A stretch of 64,000 bases of DNA from Marinomonas sp. MED121 (GCF_000153025.1 NZ_CH672429.1:981079-1045078); one strand, 5' to 3'. Shown: positions 50,137 to 60,134, counted from the stretch's first letter. The notes: generated by a model from the letters alone, not told the origin. A program made the numbers and translations.

Positions 50137-50224
50137 CTTCAATCTCCGGTAATGGCATTGTTAATAGTCAGACAAACTCTCAGTCTGATATAAAATACGT
50201 CTCTTTGTAAGAGAAATATTTATA

Positions 50225-50251
50225 AAAAAGGGCAGTCTAGCTGCCCTTTTT
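50225..50251. terminator. Intrinsic terminator after tsf
   Basis: An 11-base stem, AAAAAGGGCAG with CTGCCCTTTTT, and loop TCTAG. It ends the rpsB-tsf operon. Confidence 0.92.
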
Positions 50252-50271
50252 ATGAAGTCGATCAGCTAGGA

Positions 50272-51132
50272 TTAACCTTTAAGCTGAGCCGCTACTTCTG
50301 CAGCAAAATCAACTTCTTCAACTTCAATACCTTCACCTACTTCAAGGCGAACGAAAGAAGTAATAGTTGCGCCAGCATCTTTAGCTAATTGACCCACTTT
50401 AACATCTGGGTTTTTCACGAAAGGCTGTTCAACTAGGCTGTTTTCAGCCAAGAATTTTTTCATACGACCAACAATCATTTTATCAACGATTTCAGCTGGT
50501 TTACCCGCCATGTCAGGCTGAGCACGGATGATTTCTTCTTCTTTAGCCAAAACGTCTGCAGGCATATCATCACCACGTACAACACGAGGAGAAACTGCCG
50601 CTACGTGCATAGCAACGTCTTTAGCTAGTTCGTCAGAACCGTTTTCAAGTTGAGTCAATACAGCAATTTGGCCATTACCGTGTAGATAACCACTTACTAG
50701 ACCACCTTCAACGATTACCGCACGACGAGGAGAGATGTTTTCACCGATTTTTTGAACAAGCGCTTCACGCAACTCGCCAATCTCGCCAGCCAACAAAGCT
50801 TCAACATTTGTTTCTTTTGTTTCAAAAACAACATCAGCCACTTTTTCAGCGAAAGCACCAAAACTATCATCACGCGTCGCAAAGTCTGTTTCAGCATTTA
50901 CTTCTACTAGAATGCCGTAAGAGTTATCAGGCGCAACGCGCATAACCAAACGACCTTCAGCAGCAGTACGGCCTGCTTTTTTAGCAGCCTTCATACCACT
51001 TGTTTTACGCAATTCTTCAATTGCTAATTCGATGTCACCACCAGCAGCTGTAAGTGCTTTTTTACACTCCATCATGCCAAGAGCGGTACGATCACGTAAT
51101 TCTTTTACCATTGCTGCAGTTACTGCTGCCAT
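50272..51132 (-). CDS. tsf: Elongation factor Ts
   Basis: Nucleotide-exchange factor for EF-Tu. 286 residues. The N-terminal UBA-like module is [20 protein letters not shown], followed by the core motif [13 protein letters not shown] and the Tsf signature. The C-terminal module reads [20 protein letters not shown]. It is second in the rpsB-tsf operon. Confidence 0.98.
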   Translation of the reverse strand: MAAVTAAMVKELRDRTALGMMECKKALTAAGGDIELAIEELRKTSGMKAAKKAGRTAAEGRLVMRVAPDNSYGILVEVNAETDFATRDDSFGAFAEKVADVVFETKETNVEALLAGEIGELREALVQKIGENISPRRAVIVEGGLVSGYLHGNGQIAVLTQLENGSDELAKDVAMHVAAVSPRVVRGDDMPADVLAKEEEIIRAQPDMAGKPAEIVDKMIVGRMKKFLAENSLVEQPFVKNPDVKVGQLAKDAGATITSFVRLEVGEGIEVEEVDFAAEVAAQLKG

Positions 51133-51166
51133 TTGTAAACCCTCTTAATACGAATTTAGAATTTAA

Positions 51167-51193
51167 AAAAGGGGGCGTTAAGGCCCCCCTTTT
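51167..51193 (-). terminator. Attenuating hairpin between rpsB and tsf
   Basis: A G/C run hairpin: GGGGG preceded by four A on one side and CCCCC followed by TTTT on the other, separated by a short loop. On the minus strand the hairpin is followed by six T. In this intercistronic position it probably gives partial termination, lowering tsf relative to rpsB. Confidence 0.65.
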
Positions 51194-51214
51194 GAAATTA
51201 GGAGAAAGCCCTAA

Positions 51215-51952
51215 TTAGTTAGCTTCAGTTGCTTCGCTAACTTCAACAAACTCATCAGCAGAACCTGCAGCCGCACCGCGACCTTCAAGAACAGCGTCAG
51301 CGAATGCAGTTACATACAACTGTACAGCACGGATAGCATCATCGTTAGCTGGGATCACATAATCGATACCATCTGGGTTACTATTCGTATCCACAACACC
51401 GATTACTGGGATGCCTAGCTTGTTAGCTTCTTTAATTGCAATGCGTTCGTGATCAACATCAACAACGAAAAGAATATCAGGTAGGCCACCCATATCCTTG
51501 ATACCACCGATAGAAAGCTCAAGTTTCTCAAGCTCACGTGTGCGCATCAAAGCTTCTTTCTTAGTGATTTTTTCAAAAGTACCGTCATTCATTTGTGTTT
51601 CAAGGTCACGTAGACGCTTGATAGAAGCACGGATAGTTTTGTAGTTGGTCAACATACCACCTAACCAACGGTGATTAACGTAAGGCATAGAAGAACGTTG
51701 AGCTTGCTCTTTCATTGTCTTAGACGCTGCACGCTTAGTACCAACGAACAAAACTTTATTTTTGTTCTCTGCCATTTTCTTAACTAGCTCAAGCGCTTCG
51801 TTAAGAGCAGGTACAGTGTGCTCAAGGTTGATGATATGAATCTTGTTACGAGCACCAAAAATAAAAGGTTTCATTTTTGGGTTCCAGTAACGAGTTTGGT
51901 GACCAAAGTGAGAGCCGACTTGTAGCAGGTCGCGCATAGAAACTGTAGGCAT
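51215..51952 (-). CDS. rpsB: 30S ribosomal protein S2
   Basis: 245 residues from ATG 51952 ([20 protein letters not shown]), which has AAGGA seven bases upstream. The frame is open for a further 19 codons (to 52009), but that part belongs to the leader RNA. Motifs: [20 protein letters not shown] and [20 protein letters not shown], plus [19 protein letters not shown]. It is divergent from map, the usual bacterial arrangement. Confidence 0.97.
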   Translation of the reverse strand: MPTVSMRDLLQVGSHFGHQTRYWNPKMKPFIFGARNKIHIINLEHTVPALNEALELVKKMAENKNKVLFVGTKRAASKTMKEQAQRSSMPYVNHRWLGGMLTNYKTIRASIKRLRDLETQMNDGTFEKITKKEALMRTRELEKLELSIGGIKDMGGLPDILFVVDVDHERIAIKEANKLGIPVIGVVDTNSNPDGIDYVIPANDDAIRAVQLYVTAFADAVLEGRGAAAGSADEFVEVSEATEAN

Positions 51953-52112
51953 AATAATATCCTTTTTGGGTTGTTTATCTCTTACCAACCTACCGCTCCA
52001 GCCAGACAAGGTTTAAAGCAACCATAGGCACCCCAGAAGCAGCAGTTAATTGTGATAAGGTCGTTAGAGTTTATTTAGTTATGCTAGCGCCAAATTCGAT
52101 TCGGATTCTAGC
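51953..52112 (-). ncRNA. Candidate S2-binding leader of rpsB-tsf
   Basis: The stretch between the predicted promoter and the rpsB start is about 160 bases. It contains segments (CTTCTGGGGTGCC and GGCTGGAGCGG on the minus strand) resembling, from memory, the conserved rpsB leader through which S2 represses its own operon in gammaproteobacteria. A GGTTGTTTATC-type pairing partner precedes the ribosome site. Not verified by folding or database search. Confidence 0.5.
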
Positions 52113-52119
52113 GGGCGTG

Positions 52120-52148
52120 TTTATACCACAAAACCAAAATAATCAAAA
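52120..52148 (-). promoter_or_regulatory. rpsB promoter with extended -10 and GC-rich discriminator
   Basis: On the minus strand TGGTATAAA (complement of 52120-52128) forms an extended -10. A weak -35 TTTTGA (complement of 52143-52148) lies 17 bases upstream. The following ACGCCCGC is a GC-rich discriminator, the pattern of growth-rate and stringent-controlled promoters. Confidence 0.6.
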
Positions 52149-52264
52149 GAAGATATTAGTGAAAGACGTTTTTTCTTCTGTTTTTTTACCCCTAAAAAGA
52201 GGGAATCTCCCTGCCTTCTCATGTAGAATATGAATCAACTTAATTCAGACATCATTTTTCTATC

Positions 52265-53119
52265 ATGAGCAACGAAATCCTAAATCAAATTAAAGAACTC
52301 ACTCAAAACGGTCGAGTTGACGTACCTAAATGGACACCTAAAACAGCAGCAACACGATTTACCGATATTGCAGACATAGAAGGCATGCGCACTGCTGGTC
52401 GCTTAGCTGCTGAAGTATTGGAAATGTTAATGCCCTACGTTGTGCCTGGCGTCACGACAGATCAGCTAGATATTATTGCCCACAACTACATAGTGTCAGA
52501 ACAGGGCGCTATTCCAGCACCTCTCAATTATCATGGCTTCCCTAATTCTATTTGCACCTCAGTAAACGACGTTATTTGCCACGGCATTCCTAATACAAAA
52601 TCACTTAAGAAAGGCGATGCCGTCAACATAGATATCACTGTTATTAAAGACGGTTATTATGGTGATACTAGCCGTATGTTTTTTGCAGGCCAACCCGCGC
52701 CCCACCTAGAGAGGCTTTGCAAGGTAACACAGGAATGTCTTTACCTAGCAATCAAGATGGTAAAACCTGGGGTTAGAATTGGCGATCTTGGTGCCGCTAT
52801 TGCCGCACACGCACATAAACACAATTATTCTGTGGTTGAAGAGTATTGCGGGCACGGGCTTGGCACGACTTTTCACGGTGAACCTCAAGTTGCTCACTAT
52901 GGCACAGCAGGTACAGGGGTTGTTATCGAAGAAGGCATGACCTTTACCATTGAACCAATGATAAATGCCGGTAAAAAACAGGTAAAACATACGGGGCCAG
53001 ACAACTGGATCGCTAAAACCAAAGATGGCCGCCTTTCAGCACAATATGAGCACTCTTTATTGGTAACAGCCGATGGCGTTGAAATTCTAACAAAACGTGC
53101 TGAAGAAGATTTTAGCTAA
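52265..53119 (+). CDS. map: Methionine aminopeptidase type I
   Basis: Removes N-terminal methionine from new proteins. 284 residues, about 20 longer than E. coli Map because of an N-terminal polar extension. Metal ligands are visible: the two aspartates in VNIDITVIKDGYYGDTSRMF, the histidine in EYCGHGLG, the glutamate in FTIEPM, and the last glutamate in AQYEHSLLV. It is 47 bases upstream of glnD. Confidence 0.97.
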   Translation: MSNEILNQIKELTQNGRVDVPKWTPKTAATRFTDIADIEGMRTAGRLAAEVLEMLMPYVVPGVTTDQLDIIAHNYIVSEQGAIPAPLNYHGFPNSICTSVNDVICHGIPNTKSLKKGDAVNIDITVIKDGYYGDTSRMFFAGQPAPHLERLCKVTQECLYLAIKMVKPGVRIGDLGAAIAAHAHKHNYSVVEEYCGHGLGTTFHGEPQVAHYGTAGTGVVIEEGMTFTIEPMINAGKKQVKHTGPDNWIAKTKDGRLSAQYEHSLLVTADGVEILTKRAEEDFS

Positions 53120-53166
53120 GCCAGATATAAACCCTTACTTTATTAAAAAGCATTAAGAGGAAAATA

Positions 53167-55848
53167 ATGGACAGCCCTGCCCAGATAGACTTACCCACTC
53201 TCACAGACCAAGAGCAGCAAATATTAAGTCAAGCAAGCTGTCCCGTATCTCAATACAAGGACATCATTGAAGCGAAAAGTGAAAAGCTTAATCAACTCTT
53301 TTTGCAACAATACCCAATTGAGTTACTTGTAAAAGGTCGTGCAACACTCATTGATCAGATACTCGCTACGGCCTGGCAAGCTCACGGATTAAATGAGGAA
53401 GCTCAAGTCTGCTTAGTCGCTGTCGGTGGCTATGGTCGTGGTGAGTTACACCCAAAATCAGACATTGATTTAATGATTTTAATCGATGATGCAGGAGAAG
53501 TATTAAAGTCTAAACTAGGTTCATTTGTTACTTTTTTATGGGACATTAACCTAGATGTTGGCCATAGCGTTCGCACCCACGACGAATGCATCAAACTTGC
53601 TCAAGATGATATCACCATAATCACCAATCTGATCGAGTCTCGATTACTACTAGGCCAATCAGATTTGTTAGCAAACCTTCAACTGGCAATCGATGTCGAT
53701 AAAATGTGGGATGGCCACTCTTTCTATCAAGCCAAGATCAAAGAGCAAGAACAAAGACACGAAAAATACCAAAACACCGCCTACAACTTAGAGCCAAACC
53801 TAAAGGAATGCCCTGGCGGCCTAAGAGATATGCAAGTAATCGACTGGGTTGCAAAACGCCACCTACACACCCATAGATTAAGCGCACTAATCAACAAGTC
53901 TTTCCTCTCAGAAGACGAATATCACAGATTAAAAGAAGCGGTTTCGCATTTATGGCGTATTCGTTGGGCGCTTCACTTAGAGACCAATCGCAAAGAAGAC
54001 AGGCTTCTTTTCGATCATCAGCGTAGCCTAGCTGCCGCTTTCGGCTTTATTGGAGATGACTTAAAACGTAACGTTGAGCACTTTATGCAAGGCTATTATC
54101 AAAGCGTTGCTGCAATCCAACAACTTAACGACCTACTGCTACAACACTTTGAAGAATCATTTTTATACCCAGACCAAAGCAATTTCACCGAAATCATTAA
54201 CGACAGGTTTCAAGTTCACAATGGCCAATTAGACATTCGTGACCAAGATATCTTTCGTAAAAACCCTTCCGCCATTTTGGAAGTTTATGTGGTTTTAGGG
54301 AGCAGAGAGGATATTAAAGGCTTACGCGCTAACACCATGCGCGCACTGCAAAATAGCCTAGACCTGATTGATGACGAGTTTAGGTACGACAAGCATAATA
54401 CCGAACTCTTTATGGACATCATTGCCAGTCCACACAGTATGACCAGCTTGCTTCGTTCAATGAAACACATTGGCGTATTAGGACGCTACCTACCTGAATT
54501 TGGTGCAATTATTGGTCAGATGCAACACGACCTATTTCACATTTATACGGTTGATGCACATACGCTTCAGCTAGTTGAAAACCTACGCCGACTCTGGTTA
54601 CCTGAATACAAACAAAAATTTCCTATCTCTTCACAAACCATACGCCACCTTCCCAAAGTAGAGCTTATCTATATTGCTGGTCTTTATCATGATATTGCCA
54701 AAGGTCGTGGTGGAGATCATTCTGAACTTGGCTGCCAAGATGCCAGAGCATTCTGTGAGCGTCACAACTTATCTAAGCATGATACCGAATTGATTGTTTG
54801 GTTAGTAAGAAACCACCTACTCATGTCCGTGACAGCGCAACGAAAAGACATATCAGATCCAGAGGTGATTTGGGAATTTGCGCGCATAGTAAAGGATCAA
54901 GAGCACCTAGATCATCTCTTTATCCTCACTGTGGCCGACATTAACGCCACTAACCCTACTATGTGGAATAGCTGGCGCGCATCTTTAATGCGCCAACTAT
55001 ATTTAGAGACAAAACGCGTCTTAAGACGCGGATTAGATTCCCCCATTGAAGCCGAGATGCTCATTGATGAGCACAAACAAAGAGCGCTAGAAATACTCAT
55101 CGAGCGACGCGTCGATATCTGCGAAGCTGAAAATGTGTGGGACACGATTGAGGAAGAATACTTCATCCGCTCAAGTGGTGATGAAATTGCGTGGAACACT
55201 GAAGCCATCCTAAATCACAAAAGCGATAAACCCTTGGTAGCCATTAAATCACTAGGGGGACGCAACTTTTCTGGGGCAAACCGTATTTTTGTCTACACCC
55301 CATGCTCAGATCATCTATTTGCGGTAATGGCTGCTACCTTAGAGCAACTAGGGCTCACCATCCTAGACGCAAAAATTAATATCACGACCCATAATTACAG
55401 CCTAGATACACTGGTTGTAATGGATGATAACGATAACAACAACTGGAATCTGGATAATGCAAAAATCAAACTTATCCAAGACACCCTAATTGAACAATTA
55501 GAATCACCTTCTTTATATGAAAGCCTAATTCAAAGATACACCCCTAGAATCTTGAAAATATTTAATAATGCCGCTCGAGTAAGTTTAGAAAACAACCCAG
55601 AAGATATTTGGTCAGCATTAGATGTTATCGCACCAGATCGTCCCGGGTTACTGGCTATGATTGGCCAATTCTTCATGAAACAAGATGTCATGCTTCACAA
55701 AGCCAAAATAGCCACATTGGGAGAGCGAGTCGAAGATACGTTTTATATTACAGAGAAAAGCGGTGAGCGTATTGTTGACCCAAACCGCATCAAACAACTC
55801 TGCCAACAACTTGAAGAAAAAATCGACTTATTTTCACAAGCCAATTAG
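53167..55848 (+). CDS. glnD: Bifunctional [PII] uridylyltransferase/UR
   Basis: Nitrogen sensor that modifies PII. 893 residues with the full architecture: nucleotidyltransferase domain (VAVGGYGRGELHPKSDIDLM, about 95-115), linker helical domain, HD uridylyl-removing domain (YIAGLYHDIAKGRGGDHSEL, about 500-520), and two C-terminal ACT domains (FVYTPCSDHLFAVMAATLEQ and VIAPDRPGLLAMIGQFFMKQ). It is closely followed by dapC (ten bases). Confidence 0.98.
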   Translation: MDSPAQIDLPTLTDQEQQILSQASCPVSQYKDIIEAKSEKLNQLFLQQYPIELLVKGRATLIDQILATAWQAHGLNEEAQVCLVAVGGYGRGELHPKSDIDLMILIDDAGEVLKSKLGSFVTFLWDINLDVGHSVRTHDECIKLAQDDITIITNLIESRLLLGQSDLLANLQLAIDVDKMWDGHSFYQAKIKEQEQRHEKYQNTAYNLEPNLKECPGGLRDMQVIDWVAKRHLHTHRLSALINKSFLSEDEYHRLKEAVSHLWRIRWALHLETNRKEDRLLFDHQRSLAAAFGFIGDDLKRNVEHFMQGYYQSVAAIQQLNDLLLQHFEESFLYPDQSNFTEIINDRFQVHNGQLDIRDQDIFRKNPSAILEVYVVLGSREDIKGLRANTMRALQNSLDLIDDEFRYDKHNTELFMDIIASPHSMTSLLRSMKHIGVLGRYLPEFGAIIGQMQHDLFHIYTVDAHTLQLVENLRRLWLPEYKQKFPISSQTIRHLPKVELIYIAGLYHDIAKGRGGDHSELGCQDARAFCERHNLSKHDTELIVWLVRNHLLMSVTAQRKDISDPEVIWEFARIVKDQEHLDHLFILTVADINATNPTMWNSWRASLMRQLYLETKRVLRRGLDSPIEAEMLIDEHKQRALEILIERRVDICEAENVWDTIEEEYFIRSSGDEIAWNTEAILNHKSDKPLVAIKSLGGRNFSGANRIFVYTPCSDHLFAVMAATLEQLGLTILDAKINITTHNYSLDTLVVMDDNDNNNWNLDNAKIKLIQDTLIEQLESPSLYESLIQRYTPRILKIFNNAARVSLENNPEDIWSALDVIAPDRPGLLAMIGQFFMKQDVMLHKAKIATLGERVEDTFYITEKSGERIVDPNRIKQLCQQLEEKIDLFSQAN

Positions 55849-55858
55849 CGAGGAATAA

Positions 55859-57058
55859 ATGAATCCCCTTATTAACGCACTACACCCTTACCCATTCGAG
55901 AAGCTCGCTAAGCTTTTAGCCGACATTAAACCGAATCCAGAGCTGGAGCTGATTAAGCTTACTATCGGTGAACCACAACACCCTGCGCCTGCGTTTGTAT
56001 TAGACACCTTGACGCAAAACCTAGATAAGGTCAGCAAGTATCCTGGCACAAAAGGCACACTTGAATTAAGACAGAGTATTAGCAATTGGTGTAAACGTCG
56101 CTTTGATTTAACGCAACTTGATGCTAACACTCAGGTCCTCCCTGTTACTGGCACACGTGAAGCACTATTTGCCATCACCCAAACGTTAGTGGATAGCAGC
56201 AAAGCTAACCCAACCGTCATTAGCCCCAACCCTTTTTACCAAATTTACGAAGGGGCAACGATACTTGCAGGCGCTAAATTACATCTTCTAGCGGGTAACC
56301 CTGAGCAAAACTACAAAATCGATTACAGCAAGATTAGTGATCAAATATGGCAAGACACGCAGATTCTCTTTACCTGCTCACCTAATAATCCAAATGGCTA
56401 TGTCACCACACTAGAAGACTATGAGTTTCTTCTTAAAAAATCAGTAGAGTTTGATTTCACTATCGTGGCAGACGAGTGTTATTCAGAGATCTACTTTGAT
56501 GAAGCACAAAAACCAACAGGCCTATTAGAGGCCTGCCAAGTATTTGGTAACCACAATTATAAGAACTGTCTCGTTTTTCATTCACTTTCAAAGCGCTCTA
56601 ACCTACCCGGCTTACGCTCAGGCTTTATTGCAGGTGATGCAGATATTTTAGCCAGCTTTTTACTTTATCGAACCTACCATGGGTGCGCGATGGCACTACA
56701 AACGCAAACCGCATCAATTAGCGCATGGAACGACGAAGATCACGTACTCGAAAACCGCAACCTTTATCGAGAGAAGTTTGATCAGGTGCTAGAGATACTT
56801 CAACCCGTCATGAAGGTAAACAAACCAGATGCCGGCTTTTACCTTTGGCCACAGCTAGAGATGGATGACGAAGCATTCTGCCAAAAGCTCTACCAAGAAG
56901 AAGCGGTTCTGGTTTTACCAGGACGCTATTTAGCACGAGAAGTAGAGGGCATTAATCCGGCAAAGAACCATGTTCGAATGGCATTAGTCGCGACAACACA
57001 AGATTGTGTTGAAGCAGCAAGGCGAATCAAACGCTTCATGCTAAAACACTCTAAATAA
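55859..57058 (+). CDS. dapC: Succinyldiaminopimelate transaminase
   Basis: Lysine/diaminopimelate pathway. 399 residues, class I/II PLP aminotransferase: N-terminal KLTIGEPQHPAPAFVLDTL, the CSPNNPNGYVTTLEDY motif, DECYSEIYFDE and the PLP lysine in FHSLSKRSNLPGLRSGF. Context (glnD upstream, dapD downstream) supports DapC over a general aminotransferase. Overlap in function with ArgD is known in other bacteria. Confidence 0.92.
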   Translation: MNPLINALHPYPFEKLAKLLADIKPNPELELIKLTIGEPQHPAPAFVLDTLTQNLDKVSKYPGTKGTLELRQSISNWCKRRFDLTQLDANTQVLPVTGTREALFAITQTLVDSSKANPTVISPNPFYQIYEGATILAGAKLHLLAGNPEQNYKIDYSKISDQIWQDTQILFTCSPNNPNGYVTTLEDYEFLLKKSVEFDFTIVADECYSEIYFDEAQKPTGLLEACQVFGNHNYKNCLVFHSLSKRSNLPGLRSGFIAGDADILASFLLYRTYHGCAMALQTQTASISAWNDEDHVLENRNLYREKFDQVLEILQPVMKVNKPDAGFYLWPQLEMDDEAFCQKLYQEEAVLVLPGRYLAREVEGINPAKNHVRMALVATTQDCVEAARRIKRFMLKHSK

Positions 57059-57152
57059 GTAACACATTAATCTTTAAACGACAGTAATTATCGCAATTGA
57101 AGAAAGCCAAAATCTTTTCAAGCTGATACTATACTGGCATTCATTTTTACGG

Positions 57153-57184
57153 GGTTAGCAGAGCGAACAATCACTCTGTTAACC
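57153..57184 (+). promoter_or_regulatory. Hairpin in the dapD leader
   Basis: GGTTAGCAGAG (57153-57163) pairs with CTCTGTTAACC (57174-57184), with one G-U pair and a ten-base loop. It lies 27 bases before the dapD start. There is no T tract, so it is not a terminator. A regulatory or RNA-stability role is possible. Confidence 0.4.
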
Positions 57185-57211
57185 TTATATTTATCGCGTT
57201 GGAGTTAATCA

Positions 57212-58249
57212 ATGAGCAATCAATTTTTCGCATTAGGTTTAGGCATAGGCACACAAAACACAGCGGGTGAATGGCTTGAAGTTTTTTATTCAAATCCCAT
57301 CATCAACCCTGAAAAAGCAGTGATTGATGCGATCCTTGAAAGCACAAGCTATACCGAAGGTAATGACACAATCGTATTAGACGAAAGCGACCTTAACCGT
57401 CTCCACATGGGTCTACTTAAAGCGGGTAACATTGAACAGGCCGAACTCGCTTCTCGCCTTAAAGCATCTACTCAGCCTATCATCCTGTGCCTACTTAGCG
57501 AAGATGTTGCACCAGCCAATCCAGCAGAAGCCTATTTGAAGCTGCAACTTATCTCACACCGTGTCATCAAGCCACATAGCACTAACCTAACAGGCATGTT
57601 TGGCGTATTAATCAATACCGCATGGACAAGCGACGGCCCTATTGATGTAAAAGAACTTGCAGACCGCCAATTGAGCGCTCGCATGGAAGGCCGTACGATT
57701 GAAGTTTTCAGTGTTGATAAATTCCCTAAAATGGCCAATTTTGTTGTCCCTTCTGGCACTCGTATTGGTAATGCAGCACGTATTCGCCTTGGCGCACACC
57801 TAGGTGAAGGCACAACGGTTATGCACGAAGGTTTCTGCAACTTTAATGCAGGCACACTTGGCAGCAGCATGATTGAAGGTCGCATATCTGCGGGTGTTGT
57901 TATTGGAGCAGACTCAGACTTAGGCGCAGGCTGCTCAACCATGGGCACACTATCAGGTGGCGGTGAAATCATCATAGGTGTCGGTGAGAACTGTCTAATT
58001 GGTGCAAATGCAGGTATCGGAATCGGCCTTGGTGATCGCTGCACAGTAGAAGCTGGCCTTTATATTACTGCAGGCCAAAAAGTCTTAGTACGTGATGAAA
58101 ACCGTAATGAAGTTGCCACAGTTAAAGCGCGTGAGCTTTCTGGAAAATCAGATCTACTCTTTATCCGTAATTCAGAGACTGGCGCAGTAGAATGCCGTAC
58201 CAACAAATCAGCGGTTAGCCTGAACGAAGAACTACACGCTAATAATTAA
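57212..58249 (+). CDS. dapD: Tetrahydrodipicolinate N-succinyltransferase (long form)
   Basis: Lysine/diaminopimelate pathway. 345 residues, much longer than the 274-residue E. coli enzyme and matching the Pseudomonas-type DapD. The N-terminal half (1-170) is a separate fold. The C-terminal half is a hexapeptide beta-helix (RLGAHLGEGTTVMHEGFCNF, GGGEIIIGVGENCLIGANAG). Start has GGAG seven bases upstream. It follows dapC after 153 bases and has its own terminator. Confidence 0.96.
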   Translation: MSNQFFALGLGIGTQNTAGEWLEVFYSNPIINPEKAVIDAILESTSYTEGNDTIVLDESDLNRLHMGLLKAGNIEQAELASRLKASTQPIILCLLSEDVAPANPAEAYLKLQLISHRVIKPHSTNLTGMFGVLINTAWTSDGPIDVKELADRQLSARMEGRTIEVFSVDKFPKMANFVVPSGTRIGNAARIRLGAHLGEGTTVMHEGFCNFNAGTLGSSMIEGRISAGVVIGADSDLGAGCSTMGTLSGGGEIIIGVGENCLIGANAGIGIGLGDRCTVEAGLYITAGQKVLVRDENRNEVATVKARELSGKSDLLFIRNSETGAVECRTNKSAVSLNEELHANN

Positions 58250-58255
58250 TTTAGA

Positions 58256-58290
58256 AAAGGGCACGGTCGATAGGCTGTGCCCTTTGTTAT
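58256..58290 (+). terminator. Intrinsic terminator after dapD
   Basis: A nine-base stem, AAAGGGCAC (58256-58264) with GTGCCCTTT (58277-58285), extended by a G-T pair and followed by a T-rich stretch. It ends just before the yffB ribosome site. Confidence 0.75.
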
Positions 58291-58304
58291 TTAAAGGCAA
58301 AGAA

Positions 58305-58649
58305 ATGACGCTTATTTACGGCATAAAAAACTGTGACACAATGAAAAAAGCCATGACTTGGCTAACTCAAAATAATATTGAATTTCAATTTCATGACTAT
58401 CGAAAAGATGGGCTTGAAGCAGTGCTGCTTAAACAATGGATTAAGGATTTAGGCTGGGAAAGCATCATCAATAAACGCGGCACGACCTGGCGCGCACTTG
58501 ACGATGAAACAAAATCAACAATGAATGATGAAAAAGCGCTAGCGCACGCTTTAGCTCAACCGGCCATGATCAAACGACCTTTATTAATTAAGCAGGGAAA
58601 AATCACATTAGGCTTTAAAGCAGCAGAGTACCAAGCTCTTTTTAGCTAG
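58305..58649 (+). CDS. yffB: ArsC/Spx-family protein YffB
   Basis: 114 residues of the thioredoxin-fold ArsC/Spx family. The N-terminus IYGIKNCDTMKKAMTWLTQN is nearly that of E. coli YffB, with a single cysteine (C11 region) in place of CxxC. FHDYRKDGLE and NKRGTTWRAL also match. The biochemical role is not established. ATG 58305 follows AAAGG at seven bases; an upstream ATG (58284) lies in the terminator. It sits between dapD and dapE, as in Pseudomonas. Confidence 0.9.
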   Translation: MTLIYGIKNCDTMKKAMTWLTQNNIEFQFHDYRKDGLEAVLLKQWIKDLGWESIINKRGTTWRALDDETKSTMNDEKALAHALAQPAMIKRPLLIKQGKITLGFKAAEYQALFS

Positions 58650-58669
58650 GTACTCTTCTTATAACAGTC

Positions 58670-58894
58670 TTATGGCAGAATAACTGGCGCATAGGCGCAA
58701 GGATAAGTTTGATTCAAGTGAGCCGTATAAGCTCCTTGGCCACATAAATTAACCACAGGTGCCATGCTATTTGTTTCATCTGACAGTATTAAAGGCACAT
58801 ATTTGCCTGAATTTCTGGCATAACCTGTATCATATGTTTGTACGCTACAGGCTGTTAAAAATAGCAAACTAAATAAAATACTTATAAATTTCAT
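58670..58894 (-). CDS. Small putative lipoprotein of unknown function
   Basis: 74 residues. A type II signal peptide is clear: KFISILFSLLFLTACS with the lipobox LTAC and the lipidated cysteine at 16. The mature 59 residues contain two cysteines (NLCGQGAY and TYPCAYAPV) that could form a disulphide. No family recognised. It lies antisense between yffB and dapE, and was accepted because of the signal sequence. Confidence 0.7.
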   Translation of the reverse strand: MKFISILFSLLFLTACSVQTYDTGYARNSGKYVPLILSDETNSMAPVVNLCGQGAYTAHLNQTYPCAYAPVILP

Positions 58895-58981
58895 ATAAAA
58901 GCCTCGTCATTCGAGCTGTATCCTAACAAACATATTTGAAAGTAACAAAAAACTTCGACTCAAGGTAAAGAAAAGACCATT

Positions 58982-60118
58982 ATGACAACTTTGTCCCCTA
59001 CTTTAGCACTTGCATTTGACCTTATTTCTCGCCCTTCTGTTACTCCCGAAGACGCTGGTTGCCAAGCACTTATGATACAACGCTTAACCAAACTTGGCTT
59101 TGATGTTGAAGAGATGCCTTTTGGCGATGTGAAAAACTTTTATGCTAAGCGTGGCAATGAAGGTCCAAATTTATGCTTTGCAGGCCACACTGATGTCGTA
59201 CCAACAGGGCCAGAGTCTGAGTGGATAAACCCGCCATTTGAACCAAAAATCATTGACGGCAAGCTGTTTGGTCGTGGCGCTGCTGACATGAAAGGCAGCC
59301 TAGCATCTATGGTCGTTGCCGTTGAAGAGTTTGTGACAGCCAACCCAGATCATAAAGGGCAAATCTCTTTTTTGATCACCAGCGATGAAGAAGGCCCATT
59401 TGTAGATGGCACCACTCGCGTTGTTGATGCTTTAATGGAGCGCAAAGAAAAAGTTGACTGGTGCATTGTTGGCGAGCCATCAAGCACAAACCAACTGGGT
59501 GATATCATCAAAAATGGTCGTCGTGGCTCTTTTAGCGGCAATCTCACTATTTATGGCAAACAAGGCCATGTTGCTTATCCTCATCTGGCCCAAAACCCTA
59601 TCCACCTAGCGGCACCTGTAATCGCGGAATTATCTGAAACCCATTGGGATGAAGGCAACGATTTCTTCCCCCCTACAAGCTTCCAAGTTTCCAACATTAG
59701 CTCAGGAACAGGGGCAACAAATGTGGTACCAGGCACATTAAACACACAATTTAATTTACGTTTTTCTTCTGAACTGGACTTTGACAAAATCAAAGCACGT
59801 ATTCTTGCTATTTTGGAAAAACACGGCGTTAAGTATGATATTGAATGGACCTACAATGGGCTACCCTTCCTGACTCGCCCAGGTGAGCTTGTTGATGCCA
59901 TTGTTAAATCAGTTGAGGACAGCGTCAAAATTACACCCGAGCTATCTACCTCTGGCGGCACATCTGATGGTCGCTTTATCGCAAAAATGGGCACTCAAGT
60001 TGTTGAGCTTGGCCCAGTAAACGCCACCATACACCAAATAAACGAATGCGTTGAAGCAGAAAGCTTAAATCAGCTAACGAATATTTATCGAAAAACCTTG
60101 GAAAACCTCTTCCTTTAG
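58982..60118 (+). CDS. dapE: Succinyl-diaminopimelate desuccinylase
   Basis: Lysine/diaminopimelate pathway, zinc-dependent M20 hydrolase. 378 residues. Metal and catalytic motifs: [46 protein letters not shown] and the C-terminal [20 protein letters not shown]. Dimerisation domain in the middle (about 180-295). It completes the dapC-dapD-dapE set on this strand. Confidence 0.97.
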   Translation: MTTLSPTLALAFDLISRPSVTPEDAGCQALMIQRLTKLGFDVEEMPFGDVKNFYAKRGNEGPNLCFAGHTDVVPTGPESEWINPPFEPKIIDGKLFGRGAADMKGSLASMVVAVEEFVTANPDHKGQISFLITSDEEGPFVDGTTRVVDALMERKEKVDWCIVGEPSSTNQLGDIIKNGRRGSFSGNLTIYGKQGHVAYPHLAQNPIHLAAPVIAELSETHWDEGNDFFPPTSFQVSNISSGTGATNVVPGTLNTQFNLRFSSELDFDKIKARILAILEKHGVKYDIEWTYNGLPFLTRPGELVDAIVKSVEDSVKITPELSTSGGTSDGRFIAKMGTQVVELGPVNATIHQINECVEAESLNQLTNIYRKTLENLFL

Positions 60119-60134
60119 TTTAGTTTGCCAAGCC

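Larger units (their letters stand above)
51953..52264. other. Divergent rpsB/map intergenic region
   Basis: 312 bases holding the rpsB leader and promoter on the minus strand and, presumably, the map promoter near 52200-52255 on the plus strand, where I see no strong consensus. No additional gene. Confidence 0.6.

Noticed and set aside
57059..57211. Lysine riboswitch upstream of dapD
   Set aside because: The gap is too short and holds one simple hairpin, not the five-helix lysine aptamer.
57532..58044. Minus-strand open frame of 170 codons within dapD
   Set aside because: Proline- and serine-rich mirror of the hexapeptide repeats in dapD, with no ribosome site. dapD is certain on the other strand.
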